A DNA stretch of 64,000 nucleotides. Origin: Liolophura sinensis (lineage: Eukaryota > Mollusca > Polyplacophora > Chitonida > Chitonidae). The notes under the pieces are model-generated. The model saw only the letters and a list, made by a program, of their open reading frames with translations, was not told the origin of the DNA and ran no database searches. A program made the position numbers and the translations under genes. Location of the stretch: the NCBI RefSeq assembly GCF_032854445.1, contig NC_088303.1, positions 7,819,501 to 7,883,500 on the forward strand, given 5' to 3'. This document shows positions 49,479-62,300 of the stretch, piece by piece; the stretch's first letter is position 1, and each line of letters starts with the position of its first letter.

Positions 49479-49637
49479 TTTATTTATTCCATTCGCACTC
49501 AAGAATATTTTACTTATATGACGGCGGCCAGCGTTGTGGTGGGAGGAAACCGGTCAGAGCCGGTGGAAACCCACGACCATCCACGGGTTGCTGCCAGATG
49601 TACAGCCAGAGAGGAAGCTAGCATGAGCTGGACTTGA
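49479..49637 (-). mobile_element. SINE, 5'-truncated, reverse orientation, in ZFAT 3' flank
   Basis: Reversed core (CACTCAAGAATATTTTACTT, GACGGCGGCCAGCGTTGTGG), the GGAAACCCACGACCATCCAC block and AGCATGAGCTGGACTTGAAC. The tRNA head is missing. Confidence 0.8.
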
Positions 49638-50210
49638 ACATGTAATTTATAATGGCTCAGGCCATCAACATAGCAGGACAAAAACATTTCAGGTTACTTT
49701 TGTAGAAATCAGAATTGTAGAAAATAACATGGAAACATTCAGGAAACATCTTATTTATTCTGTAATGAAGTACATGTTCAACACAACTGAAAAAGTTAGG
49801 TGATATACATCATTGGAGACGCCACGTGGGAATGGTGATGACATTAAAATTTTCTCTTGTTCCAACTGTATTGATTTGCATGCTAAAGAATTTCATGTGC
49901 ATTGAATTAGTTTAAATAGGATTTAATGGGGATTTCAAAATGAGTCCTATGTAATGTGGGTTTATTGGTTTATATGGGATTCGAATTTTAGGAGAGTTTT
50001 CATTTAGCCAAAATGATGAACATGACATGTTAAAATGAATTGATCTTTTATTTCTATCATTCATTTTTACACAGTGTAGAATTTTATGAACATTGATGTC
50101 ATTGTAAATACGATCCAGTGGATTGGTGCCACAGACATGATGTGTTAAAAGATGTTAATAGCTACTTTGAAAGGCATAATTTTGTAGGATTTTGTTAATT
50201 ATTTGAACAA

Positions 50211-50216
50211 AATAAA
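50211..50216 (+). promoter_or_regulatory. Candidate poly(A) signal for the ZFAT-like gene
   Basis: AATAAA about 1.4 kb after the ZFAT-like stop. The stretch 48797-50210 would be 3'UTR and contains a reverse-oriented SINE at 49479-49637. Earlier non-canonical sites are possible. Confidence 0.25.
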
Positions 50217-50349
50217 ACCAGATGACTGGCTTTGACCTTATAAATCAGTTGTGGCGGTTACACTTATTCTTTTTTCTTTCATAAAAGTACAGTATATAGG
50301 CAGTTTTGATTTATTGAAAAAATGTATTAAAAACCTCATTGTATATATA

Positions 50350-50487
50350 TGTACCCTAATTCTTCAACCTTTTTAACTGCCTCTGAAGCTTGCATCTTTA
50401 ATGCCACAAACAAATCATTTTCATAATTGTGTGCATAAATTCCACTGGAAAATGTTCTTTAATGGCTAAAATGGTTGAAGATTTCCA
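50350..50487. mobile_element. TTCTTCAACC-family MITE, short member
   Basis: CCCTAATTCTTCAACCTTTT at the left and AAAATGGTTGAAGATTTC at the right are inverted. The interior differs from the 10749 and 56383 copies, so only the termini are shared. Confidence 0.5.
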
Positions 50488-50559
50488 GTACATGCAGCAG
50501 TTGGAGACAGTTGGGTGTACACTCCACAAAGCTTACAGTAAGGCTCCACTGTACATGTA

Positions 50560-50908
50560 TGCAGTCAGCAGTACCTGATAGCACAGTTGGTAGACCCAGG
50601 GTCAATCCTGGGTCGAGTCACACCTAAGACCTTAAAAGAGGAAATTGTTAATTCCTGGCCTGGCGTTCAGCCCAAGCATGAAAGGAATAGTGTAAAGACT
50701 GGTTGACCTGTATCAATATAATGGCTTGGGCAGGCCGGCTTACTTGCCTTTGGTAAGTCGACTCAGTGAAGCAGCAATAGATAAAAGGGCAGCGGAAATC
50801 CGTCCTGCAACAGGGAGGCACATTACATGTACAGACTCATTTGTGGTCATATGACTGAAAAATTGTTAAGTATGACGTTAAACCCAAGCATTCACTCACT
50901 CACTCAAC
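50560..50908 (+). mobile_element. tRNA-derived SINE of the second family, near full length
   Basis: The head has CTGATAGCACAGTTGGTAGA and CCAGGGTCAATCCTGGGTCG, a tRNA-like T-arm. The body has AAATCCGTCCTGCAACAGGG and the end CATATGACTGAAAAATTGTT, ACGTTAAACCC, (CTCA)n. The ACTGAAAA end links it to 4676-4855 and 14121-14310. Confidence 0.75.
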
Positions 50909-50961
50909 TCCGCAGTATTCTTCACCTTGAGGACTGGTTTGTGTACAACTGAAAGAGTAGT

Positions 50962-51160
50962 ATTATAGGATACATAGAATGTATGGCTTTTATTTCTTAG
51001 TATGCCATGTAGGGCGTAAAAGTACCAAAACAATTTCCCCGTCTATCACATCGGTAAACATGGCTTTCAACCAGAAGCCTTCCTATTAACACAGCAGTCT
51101 GGAAAATGAATTAGCCCACTGTAGTGATGTCAGTGAGCTGTCAAAACAACTCTGTATGAG
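50962..51160 (+). repeat. Unclassified interspersed repeat, copy 3 of 3
   Basis: GGATACATAGAATGTATGGC, TTTTATTTCTTAGTATGCCA, ACATGGCTTTCAACCAGAAG and ACTGTAGTGATGTCAGTGAG-like blocks in the order seen at 3397-3620 and 30612-30860. Confidence 0.4.
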
Positions 51161-53361
51161 GAAAGTTAAGCCAATTCTTCTAAGGCAGTAAATTCACTTT
51201 TTAAGTATTTCCAAAAATGTAGTCAACTATGAAAATTTAGTCACCATTGTTCTCTTATGTGGTCTTGCATAAAATTCTCTGGTAACAACTTGCCTTCCAC
51301 CAGAAGGATTGTGTGAGAATTAGTTACTGTTCCAAGGTCAGTGGTTTTCTCCAGATTCCCCTCTGTTTCCTCTGCTCTTAAATCTGACTGCCATTGTATT
51401 CATGGTATTAATGACAAAGTGTTAAGAAAGGCATTAAACAACAGTCAAGTAAACAATCAGTTGTGTGTAGAACTTCGATTTTTACTAATTTACACATTTT
51501 AAACTTCTGGCAGGCTCACCCTTTTGAGCCAAGCATCACCTTTTCTCCTAAAACTCTAGAGCTTCACTTGTATCAAACATGTCAGATAGCAGAAAAAAAA
51601 TACACCAGTGGATCCAGTCCAGCAAATTTCAGCAATCAAACTGACCAATCAAGCACAACAGAATGGTGTTGACCTGTATCATTTTGTTTGTGTCACACGA
51701 CATACCTTACTGACCACAGCCGACAGTAAAAAGTTTATCCCCACAAGCACCCAAATCATTCTGCTGTAGATAAAGAACTGTCATGTGGCAATTACCACGA
51801 AATAAAACCAAAACATGTCTAAATCTTCGGTGTCTTGATAGAAAAAGACCGTAAAGACTCCCTTCACTTTTCTGCAATGCTTCCTATTCATGGTGTTTTG
51901 TCAATATCCTATTAAATGTGTCCAATTCAAATAATAGGAATATTGTATGGTCTTGTTTTCTTTACACCTAGTCCCAACTGGTACTGTGGGCATCTTTCTA
52001 AACTAAAAAGCGACAACAAAAGACATGATAAAACAGATTTCAGGATTTATCAGTCGAATGCAATTTATTTCATTAGTCACAGAAAGATAGACAAGTCTTC
52101 ATAGACACAAAAATTGATCTATGAATAATGTGAAAATGTCACAACTACAGTCACGATGGTGCATTTGACCACCATTAAAATGTGTCCGTTTGATTTTTCT
52201 ATTCCATTAATATGTCAGATAGTGTTAAAATACACAGCTGTGTGACCTTTGACAAATATTTATGTACATGTATTTGATTGAAGATAATGCCCTATCAGTA
52301 TATAAGAATATTGCACTTCTGCAGTGATGCTGACTTATTTATTATTTATTTATTTATTGGGTATTTCACTTACAGGACGACAGCCAGCATTATGGTGTGA
52401 GGAAATCCGGACAATGACAATGAGGTTTATAGATTAGAGATGAAAATCAAAAATTATGAATTTTTTTACTAATTTTTTTCTTCGGAACTTTTACTAATGT
52501 TTAAAGTTTAGATAATTTTGCCATTTCCAGATTTGCAACCACTTTTATGTTTATGTCTGATGGACGGGCGCAAAGAGGAAATACCCAGTGAATATAACAC
52601 ATTTAACCAGATGTATCATGTAGCGAACATATCGCCCTACCAGTGAGGTGGGTTTGAACATGCAACCTCATTGTGACAGTCAGCTAAGAATAAAAAATTA
52701 AAACATTTGAAAACAGCAACACACTTAAAATTTTTTAAAAAAGCCCAGATTGGAATTTTAATGCTACAAATTACGCTCAAAGAAAGATCTGAGAAGCAAA
52801 TACACATACATGCAGAGATGTTTTTTGGTACATACATATCCATCAGGGCCCAGCTTCACAAAGATGCCATATGTCTGGTGTACGATAATCACACACATAG
52901 GACAATGGTGCAATAATAGTGACGTATACCACAAAATATCCTACGATAAATGTACTCTTTTAAAAAACTGTACGCCGCTTTGTGAAACTGGGCCCTGTTC
53001 TGTCCATGTGAATGGGCTGTTTGCCTGCATGAGGTAAACTAATAAACAAAATGACAATGTACAATTAACTGTAATCATAATATATGTAGGTCTCACTTCA
53101 TATCAACAGAAAAAAACAAGTGTCCATTTGCCCTAAAATAAATAATTAAATGCTGCCATATAATAAGGTATATCAAAAATTCATTGCAACATTTTCAACG
53201 ACACATTTTATACCCGGCCATCAATCATGCATCCACCCTGAGGTCCATGTACTGGTATACATGTATGTAGGAAATGCGATTTAATACATTAGGAATAAAA
53301 TCAATTTTATGTAAACCCTAGGATGTATTTCATAGTAATGACAGTAATAAAAGTTATTAAA
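51161..53361. other. Convergent intergenic stretch between ZFAT and PRMT7
   Basis: No exon recognised. Includes a reverse SINE fragment (52336-52410: CACTTACAGGACGACAGCCA, GCATTATGGTGTGAGG) and the MITE at 52846-52995. Confidence 0.4.
52846..52995. mobile_element. MITE with GGGCCCAG(C/T)TTCACAAAG termini, copy 2
   Basis: GGGCCCAGCTTCACAAAG and CTTTGTGAAACTGGGCCC are 18-bp terminal inverted repeats with one mismatch. The 150-bp interior matches the reverse complement of 32902-33037 (GTACGATAATCACACACATA, GGTGCAATAATAGTGAC). Confidence 0.85.
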
Positions 53362-53367
53362 TTTATT
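53362..53367 (-). promoter_or_regulatory. Candidate poly(A) signal for PRMT7
   Basis: AATAAA on the minus strand only about 14 bp beyond the PRMT7 stop, which would imply a very short 3'UTR. A more distal site may be used instead. Confidence 0.25.
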
Positions 53368-53380
53368 CATCCAATTTGAT

Positions 53381-56300
53381 TTATGTAACTTTTGAACGTT
53401 TTCTTTGAATGTCGAAACTAAACTGAAATTCTCCCGCCTCTGGAATAAACATGACTTTATAGCTTAGTATGTCTCCCTGACAAACAGTCTGTGGTAGCCT
53501 AAAGAGATGAACACCCTGCCTGGTACAACGATCCCACTGCACCTTGGCTCCAGGGACAGGAGGAGTTACGGGCCCTGTTGAAATCTCTGTTTCTCCAAAG
53601 CTGAAGTCCATCCATAATGCAACTCCGTTGCACGTTCCATCACTATCAAGAAACAAATAAGAAACAATCATTCAAATATTAGTATTTACAACTTCTTAAG
53701 GTTAATGCTGTTCACATATACAAAAGAAAACTTCAGTTGGTAAAACCATGCTATTAACCTTATGTATTCTTTGGTACAGCGTAAAACATTAATCAAGTAA
53801 ATAAATAAATTAATCTTATGATAACTCTTTCAAACAAGAATTTTAAGAAAAACGTATCTCACTGTAATCAAAAAATAGTTAATCTCAAAATGCTTGCATC
53901 TGCTAAATGTGGAGGAAAAGTAGGTTAAACAATATGGCAAAAATAGTACAAAGTTAAGTGGGATTATTGTGGGATTATAGAAGTGTTTCTGAACTATTTC
54001 AGTTAGCAGATTTACATGTAGGTATTCAGGGTGCCATAACCTTAGTGAACTGGTGAATATCTAAAAAGTCTTACCAATCAAATGGCACTGTATTCTCCAC
54101 CACCTGGGATTTGGTGTTCTCCACAATGCGGGACATGTCAAACTGCATGACCGTGATTGGCTGACTCAGACATGTAGCCGGGTATTCCCACAGGGGTTGT
54201 GGTTCTATGTATGCATCTGTTTTATCTGAGGATGACTGCAATAAGTTACAAATAAATGTTATGAGTCATAAGTTCATAACACACATGTGTGTTGTCTTTG
54301 GGACATACATATATATATATATAGTAGAAGACCAACATTTTGAACACAACAGTTAATTTATTTGACTGTTGGATTTTTCTACGCCTTACTCAAGAATATT
54401 TCACTTATTTGACGGAAGCCAGTTTTATAGTGGAAGGAAACCCAGGAACATCCACAGGTTGCTGGCAGATCTTCCCACGTACAAACTCATAGCGACCACA
54501 TTGGTGAGAGGCTCCTGGGTCATTGCACCTCACTGACCACCTCGGCACAGCCGTTAATTATCGATTCTGAGATGTTCAATTTATAGAATGCATGTAATCT
54601 CTTTGATATGGTTATTTACCTGTATATGTAATGTTAATATATAGTGCAAGCTCACAGAAAGCTGTTCAATACCACGCAATCATAGTAATCTACAAGTGAA
54701 GGAGGAAAACTACACGTACGTTAACTGATGTAAGTTTTAATGATAAAAATCAGCTTTCCTCTGTTTGACTGCTTCTTCCTCGGATTTCAAAGTATGATAT
54801 TATGTCATTATTCATATATAATTATGATTAAACTAAGCATGGCCGAAGTGAAATCACCATTACGGAATATACAGGACACCAAAAATACAGCCTATAGAGA
54901 GATGAACAACTTTAACAGCTATGGGTGTCTACCACGACTACTCTGCCAAATGAGCACCATGAATCAAATCATTTGCACTAACCTGGATTAATCAGTGTAG
55001 GATGTCACATCTATTTAATAATCAGGACTTCACGTCAATAGGGAAGTTTTGAAATGGCACTTTTCAGTCATTATAGGTAAAAGCAGTCCTGTTGTACACT
55101 GTGACTTGTGAAAAATGTTAGGCAACCTTTGTTGACATCAGTTTATCGATGGCCTGTCTCACCCTGTTCCAGAAGCAAAAATGACACCCATTTCCTTCAG
55201 GAGCTTCTCAAGTTCACAAACATTCAATCCTTCAATTTTCTCTCTGCTCTAAATTACCTTTTGTGTAATTTAAACTTTTTTCACACGCCCATGTTACATA
55301 AAATATAACTGAAGTAGTTGCCTGACATTTTTGACAGATCACAAGGTCACAAGATACAGATGGATTTTTTCTACCTTTATCGATTATAGAGTTTTAACTC
55401 AAACTCCCCGACTAGTAAAGTCCTTGATGGCAATTCTGGTACCTCTATAAGCTTATCAAAGGACTCCAGGTTAAATCCTTCACAGATTCCCACGGGCGCC
55501 CTAATCTTCCAGAGGTCACTGAACTGCACGGCCATGATTCTGAAAGCTGCTATCCCTGGCAACACCTTCACACAGGGAGACAGGTGCTGAGTTATCTCCC
55601 TTACTATGTAGCCCAGGTGGAGGTTGTGCCATGGTAAGACAGAGGTGAGGAAGAATGGTTCAGCCAGGACAACATCAATCTGTGAAAGAAACAGAACATT
55701 TTTCTAGATGAAAGCTGGGATAAATGGTTGAAACACAGGATAGCTGAACATAGCCTGAGACAGCTGAACACAACCTGGGACAGCTGAACATAGCCTGGGA
55801 CAGCTGAACATAACCTGGGACAGCTGAACATAACCTGGGACAGCTGAATTTGACATGGGATAGCTGGATGTAACTTAGGATAGTTCAAGGAAACCTGGAA
55901 TCTTAACTTTTGAGCAAGAGCTTAAACACAGCGTGTATATATTTAGAAAGCTGCTACAAATGAAGAAGAACTTATGGCCATAACTAAGCCAAACCATCTA
56001 AACATTGCTGATCTGTTTTTCAAAAAAGCAGACTAAAATTCATGCACATTTATAGTTAGCATTGCTTTGCAGACTAATATGTGCTACTGCAAATCAGTGT
56101 AGCACTAACAGCAGACATTCTTTTAATGGACAACCATTTTTCAAGAAAGCTTATATCTATGTCTACTTTTCTCACTCGTCCATCTACACGTATCATTACC
56201 TTATTTCCTGCCAAGTCCTCAGCAGTGAGCTCCCCTGGTAGTTTGTCTATGATCTGAACACACTCTCCCTCACTGTTGTGTTGTAGGTAACGCTGAAGAG

Positions 56301-59300
56301 TTCTCCTGCACAGAGGGTTTGACTGCAGTGTGTACACCTGGTTAAGTGAACAACAAACATTGACTGCATACTGAAAAGTTAAAATACCCTAATTCCTCAA
56401 CTTTTTTACATACAAAAGAGCAACTTTCAGTGCAATTTATGTACACTTTTAATCAAGTACATTAGTTGGATTGGACAATTTCAGGGATTCACAAAAAGTG
56501 TAATTTTATCTGTCTACACAGAATAATGCCTTCAGAATAAGCTTCAATAAACACTTTGCAAACATTTGAAAAGGTTGAAGAATTACAGTAACAAAGTCTG
56601 TGGTTAACACATGTTTAAACAAAAATCACTCAGGATAAAACTTCTTTGTCTTGTAGTAATATACATGTATGTGTAATTGAAAACGGCGTCAGTTTTTACA
56701 CATGTATATGTTTCTACCCCTACAGCACATGTTCTTTACAAAGACGTCAGTTTCTACCCCTACAGCACATGTACTTTACAAAGGTGTCAGTTTCTACACC
56801 TACAGCACATGTACTTCACAAAGGTGTCAGTTTCTACACCTACAGCACATGTACTTCACAAAGGTGTCAGTTTCTACACTTACAGTACATGTACTTTACA
56901 AAGGTGTCAGTTTTTACACCTACAGCACATGTACGTTACAAAGGTGTCAGTTTCTACACCTACAGTACATGTACTTTACAAAGGTGTCAGTTTCTACACC
57001 TACAGCACATGTACTTCACAAAGGTGTCAGTTTCTACACCTACAGCACATGTACTTCACAAAGGTGTCAGTTTCTACACCTACAGTACATATACTTTACA
57101 AAGGTGTCAATTTCTACTACAATGCTACATGTGTACACAAATAGAGTAATTGAGAGCTGCATTGTACGAGGAATGGCAGCGACTCCCACTTCAGGAGGCT
57201 GACAACTCCCGGCGGACACACTCAATTATGACGTTAAACACTTTAAGAGATACCAAGTGGCGTTTTTACTGAGCAATTTCAAACACTGCTTCAACACTGC
57301 TCACTCCAGAACCATACTTGTAAATAAAGCCATTAGCCATTGTTTCACATCAAAACCAGTAACCATAGAAATGCATGTGTGTTATCATTAAAACACATGG
57401 CTTCTAATCATATTGTCCTTTTTCTTTAGCCAAATTAAGTTCTTTGTGTCAGTGAAAAAAATGACATTTATTAGTATGATTCGTTACTTTAATAGTGACA
57501 GCCTTATTCTAACATTTAGGGACTATTTCGGTATAAAACAGATTTGTATGAGTGGTGTCCAGAATTTTTCACTAGTATGCTAGCAGTCGATTTTTGGATT
57601 GAGGAAAATGGATTAAGGGGTTAAACCAAATCAGCAAAAAAAAAATTAAAGAGATTGATAAAGAGATTGTAAAAAGAAAAAAAAATACAGGACCTTAATA
57701 ACAAAAAGCTTAATGAGACACAGACGCCATTTTCTTCTTTCTAATAATACCTTGTTTTACTTAATTACAGCAAGAAAAAACCTGATGTTTATCACAGGGA
57801 TAAAATACAGGCTGTGATAACTATCCATCAGCGCTATAGAAAACTCACCTTCTTTGCTCCCAGCTTACTGGCAATAAAGGGCAGCAGAGTCCCATCACCC
57901 AAACATAAACATACAGACTGGGAGTTTACCACCTGAGGAAAGGAACATATAGTGTTACATTGATAATATCACACACGTATGTCATAAAACTAGTAGTGAT
58001 TCAATCAATGTGAAAATCTTTGTAGGTTTCAACCCTGATCCTTTAATTCTGATGAAAGAAATTTGTTGATTATAGTCTATTTCACCTTAAAATATGCCAT
58101 AGAAAGTGCACTTTTAGAGGCAAATCAAGGTCATCAGAAAAAAGTATATGTAATACATTTGGTGCTAAAACAATTTTCCAGAAGGATGTTACCCTACCTT
58201 TCAAACAAACCTAAAAGCACCTTGTGAGACCAATAGACTCTCAGATTCTGACAAAATAAGTAACTTGGTCATGGATGATATTTTAAACAATAATGCTACA
58301 CTAAAAATTTAAATTATGGCCAAAAAGCCAAAAAATGTATGCAGGTGATTCAGTTTGGCCCCATGACATGCTCATTTTGACTGAAGACACCTACATGTAG
58401 GTTAACGCTACCTGTTTCATGGTGTGAATATAGACAGTGTTCCTGTAGTCATCATTCAGCATTGCTATGCGTGGTCGACTGTAAGTCATGTGTGCGCCAC
58501 ACCTACACACTCCTCTCTTGTCTTCACTCAACTTTTGCCTACAAGAGTCAAATTCTTTTTTACTCCACACAGCCAGGTAATGAGCTGATATCATTTATTT
58601 ATTAAACTCACTGGTGTTTAACACCTTCAATCAGATTCCACTCTTACGATGGCAGTCATTATTAACCCTATTAACCACTAGACCATGGCCCACTGCCTTA
58701 ATTGATATCAGCCCAACTAAATGTGCATTTAGTGAATTTACCACTAGGTACTATTAATTAGTACTGTTACTGGTGATCATCACTCAACTTCATGTTGTTT
58801 CAAAGTTCTTAGAAAACAAATTTTTTCCACATTACATTTCAGGAAATACATGTACATGTCACAAAAAATGCTTTTGTGACAGTCTTTCCTTGTCCTTTCC
58901 TTGTAAAAATTTGCCAAGGAGGCCTCCAGGTAAGTGGAAGTGGGGAACTGAGAAATTTGGTAATGATATTATATGGAAACAAACAAATTTCTGTTCTTTT
59001 GTTTTTGACCTTAACACATATGAGCTTAACTACTGACTCACTCTGAAAAGTCCTGTACATCAAACCAGAGGCTGTAGTCATCATGGTTTGAAACCAATGT
59101 AATTGTCTCCCCTTTTTGCACACTTCTCCTGACATTAGGGTAATAAATAGCCTGCATCCAATGATCACGCCACTGAAAATATTTTTTTTTTTTTAATTTT
59201 CGATTTACTTAACCATCTTCTTCATGGAAAAAAGGGAAAACAAATTACCGAACAAGTTGCTTTTAACATTCAGCTTCCTTTCAAAACCTAAACTTTTTTA

Positions 59301-62300
59301 GGTAAAAAAACATTGAACAAAAGTTCCCTTAGCCAATAATCAAACATCACACGAATTTTGAAGTTTAAATTTATCACGCATAAATTTGGCATAAAACATT
59401 TCATTCATTAACACCACATCAGCAGCATAATGGCCACATTATCATAACAGGTGGCAGTTGCTTTCAAATGCAGCCTGGGCTAACACTTCCTTAACCTTTT
59501 TAGAAGCAAACTGTGGAATAAAATATTTTTTTTTTTTTTGCCATCAAAATGTATTTTATGAGTTGCTCTTCTTTATCACATTTAAAATACATGTATATTT
59601 GTGTAATCAAGACAAATTTTCCTGTTTATCACTATGAAATCACTGGGGAAGTTTAAGGAATTAGGTTCTAGATCTTTGCTCACTAACTTGCATGTTTTCT
59701 GGGTCGGGGTGACCCCAGCTTGGAGCACAACTTAGAGTTATCTCCCCTTCTGGATCCATCTCCAAATCCCACCACATAAAGATTGCATCTATTCTCCCAT
59801 CATTAAGAGATTCAACTGTCAGTTTGGATCGGTCCTTAAATTTGATTTCACTTTTACCAGTGTAGTCAAACCTGTAAACATAAATAATGATTTGAACAAA
59901 TAACACAAGTGACAAAGGCCAGTAGTAAATAAGTACTTCTCATGTGATGTCATGCCAGGCAAAAAAGTGGAAAGCGGAAAGACAGTCCTCTGAAACTTAG
60001 TGTTTTTTGGGTTTTTTTTACAATTTAGGAATCAGCTCAGATTTGATCACTGTCATTTAACCTTGCTCTTGTGATGTACAGTTCTTTAAGACCCATGCTT
60101 TAAGCCTTCATATCAAACTTGGTCAAAGCAATGGTTTTAGAAAGTCTGGCTTAGGTTACCTTTATTACCTGTAAATATAATCTGTATCTTGCATTTAGCA
60201 CAAATATATGTATAATTTTCTTAAAGCGAGCCCTGATTCATCCATCTGACCATCAAAAAAGTAACATAATTTTTTTCTTCAAACTTCACAACTGTTATAT
60301 ATACGCTAAAAAGAAAGAAAGATTAGCAACAGACCTTTGCCATACGTTACATTACAGAATTTTCAAGATTAATATAAGATAAAAAGTTAATGAATTATTT
60401 TCATCAAGAAGAACTACAAGCTTATAAAGTAACAGGTGAAGCCTGTTGACAGCAGTTTTTGCAAAAATTTAAAGTGCTCTGGTTCATCTTATGTCTAAAT
60501 TGCACTAAAATGTAAAAGGAGATTTTTTTTCACAAGTTACAAAATACCTGAAGACTTTAATTGGCTGGGAGAGAGGTTGAAACTGGTCACAGGACACCTG
60601 ATCCAACTGCAAGTCATGAAGAGAGGGAGCTCCTCCGCACCTGGAAAACTCTGTGGGGGGTCTGACATCATCATGACCCTTGATTTTGATTGGCAGAAGT
60701 TGGTTCCACTTTCTCAGTTTTTCCGACTGGACAAGTTGTACATACATTTTGGCAGCCCTAGGCACAACCAAGCAGTCTTTCTATAAAACAATCAGATCTT
60801 CTCTTTATTTAAGGGGAGAAACGTTATATTTATGTCACTGAACAACAAAATTTCAGAAGCACATGAAGATCTTAAAACAATACTTTTGATGCCAACAAGT
60901 TTTTCTCAAAAGACATTACTCAAACTTCAAAAAAAATCTCAAGTGGCCATAAAAGATGGATAAATTAATTAAAATTGAAAAAAATTTGTAATTTCACATT
61001 TCTCCTGACATTAGGGTAATAAATAGCCTGCACCCAATGATCACGCCACTGAAAATATGTTTTTTGCTAAACTTTGTAATTTACTGTAAATACTACAACT
61101 GATTTAGTATTGATCTGAGAGGAGTATTATCAGCTCAATGTTGCAGAGGAATGAGTGGCTTCAGATAACAGTGTTGCCAAATGACAATGTTACCAGATAC
61201 ACTGCAACAGCCACACATGCAGACTGTAGCACTTGAGGCCTTGACACTGTGTATAGTTGGCTGAACACCCTGAGCAGTTTGTGAAGAAGTGCTAAAATGA
61301 AAATCTAATTTGGATAAGAGAGAAAAGACTTCTTCTGGGGTCCATCTTTGTACGAAAGTTCACATAGTACTGTACATATTCAACAGCCATGGTAATTCAC
61401 AGTGCATGCACTGGAAAAGGCAATGATTACACAAATTTATTTATTTTTTGATTGGTTTTTTACATAAATAAATAATCATACATTAATATTTATGATTATT
61501 TATTTAATATATGCAAATAGAATTCAGCATAGCAAATGGAATGCAGCAAGTGTGGACTACATAGCAATGTTAAAGCTGGTCATAAAGTAAACTGGGGCAA
61601 AAGCAGTGTTTTCGGATAATCATGAGCTCATTATTTTCCAGCCCCATTTAATCCTTAGAGATTTTTTACTTCATCCCAAACACAAAACCATAAATATGTG
61701 CACACCCTTACGTTCTCATAACAATGTGGTGACACACTTCATCAAACACCTCATGTCTCATTTTGTTCGAAAGCAGTTTTCCAAGCTTTAACTCTCACCT
61801 CCAGCAGTTTCTCATGGGCGTGGTGAAATGTGCCAATGGCTCCCTCCCCAATGAGCTCTGTGTCAAACACCTCTGTCACCAGGATGTTAGCTCGCCGAGG
61901 CATGTCACTATCTACAAACAAAACACCTACTTGTACACAATTTCTGACTACATTATGACTCACAAACTATATCACATTGTTGATTCTATAAATGTTTAGT
62001 ATCCTCAGCAAACATATTTCACAGGCGAGGTAAATGCTTTCGAATTCTATGTCTTGAAAAGTTATGAGAACTTATAGCCATTGTGTCACAGACAGGTCTG
62101 AGCTGGCAAATGCTCGCTGTAAACCAAATGGGTTGAACCGTGTCACAGACAGGTCTGAGCTCTCAAATGCTCGCTGTAAACCCATGGGTTGAGCGGTCAC
62201 AGACAGGTCTGAGCTGGCAAATGCTCGCTGTAAACCAAATGGGTTGAGCCGTCACAGACGGGTCTGAGCTCTCAAATGCTCGCTGTAAACCAATGGGTTG

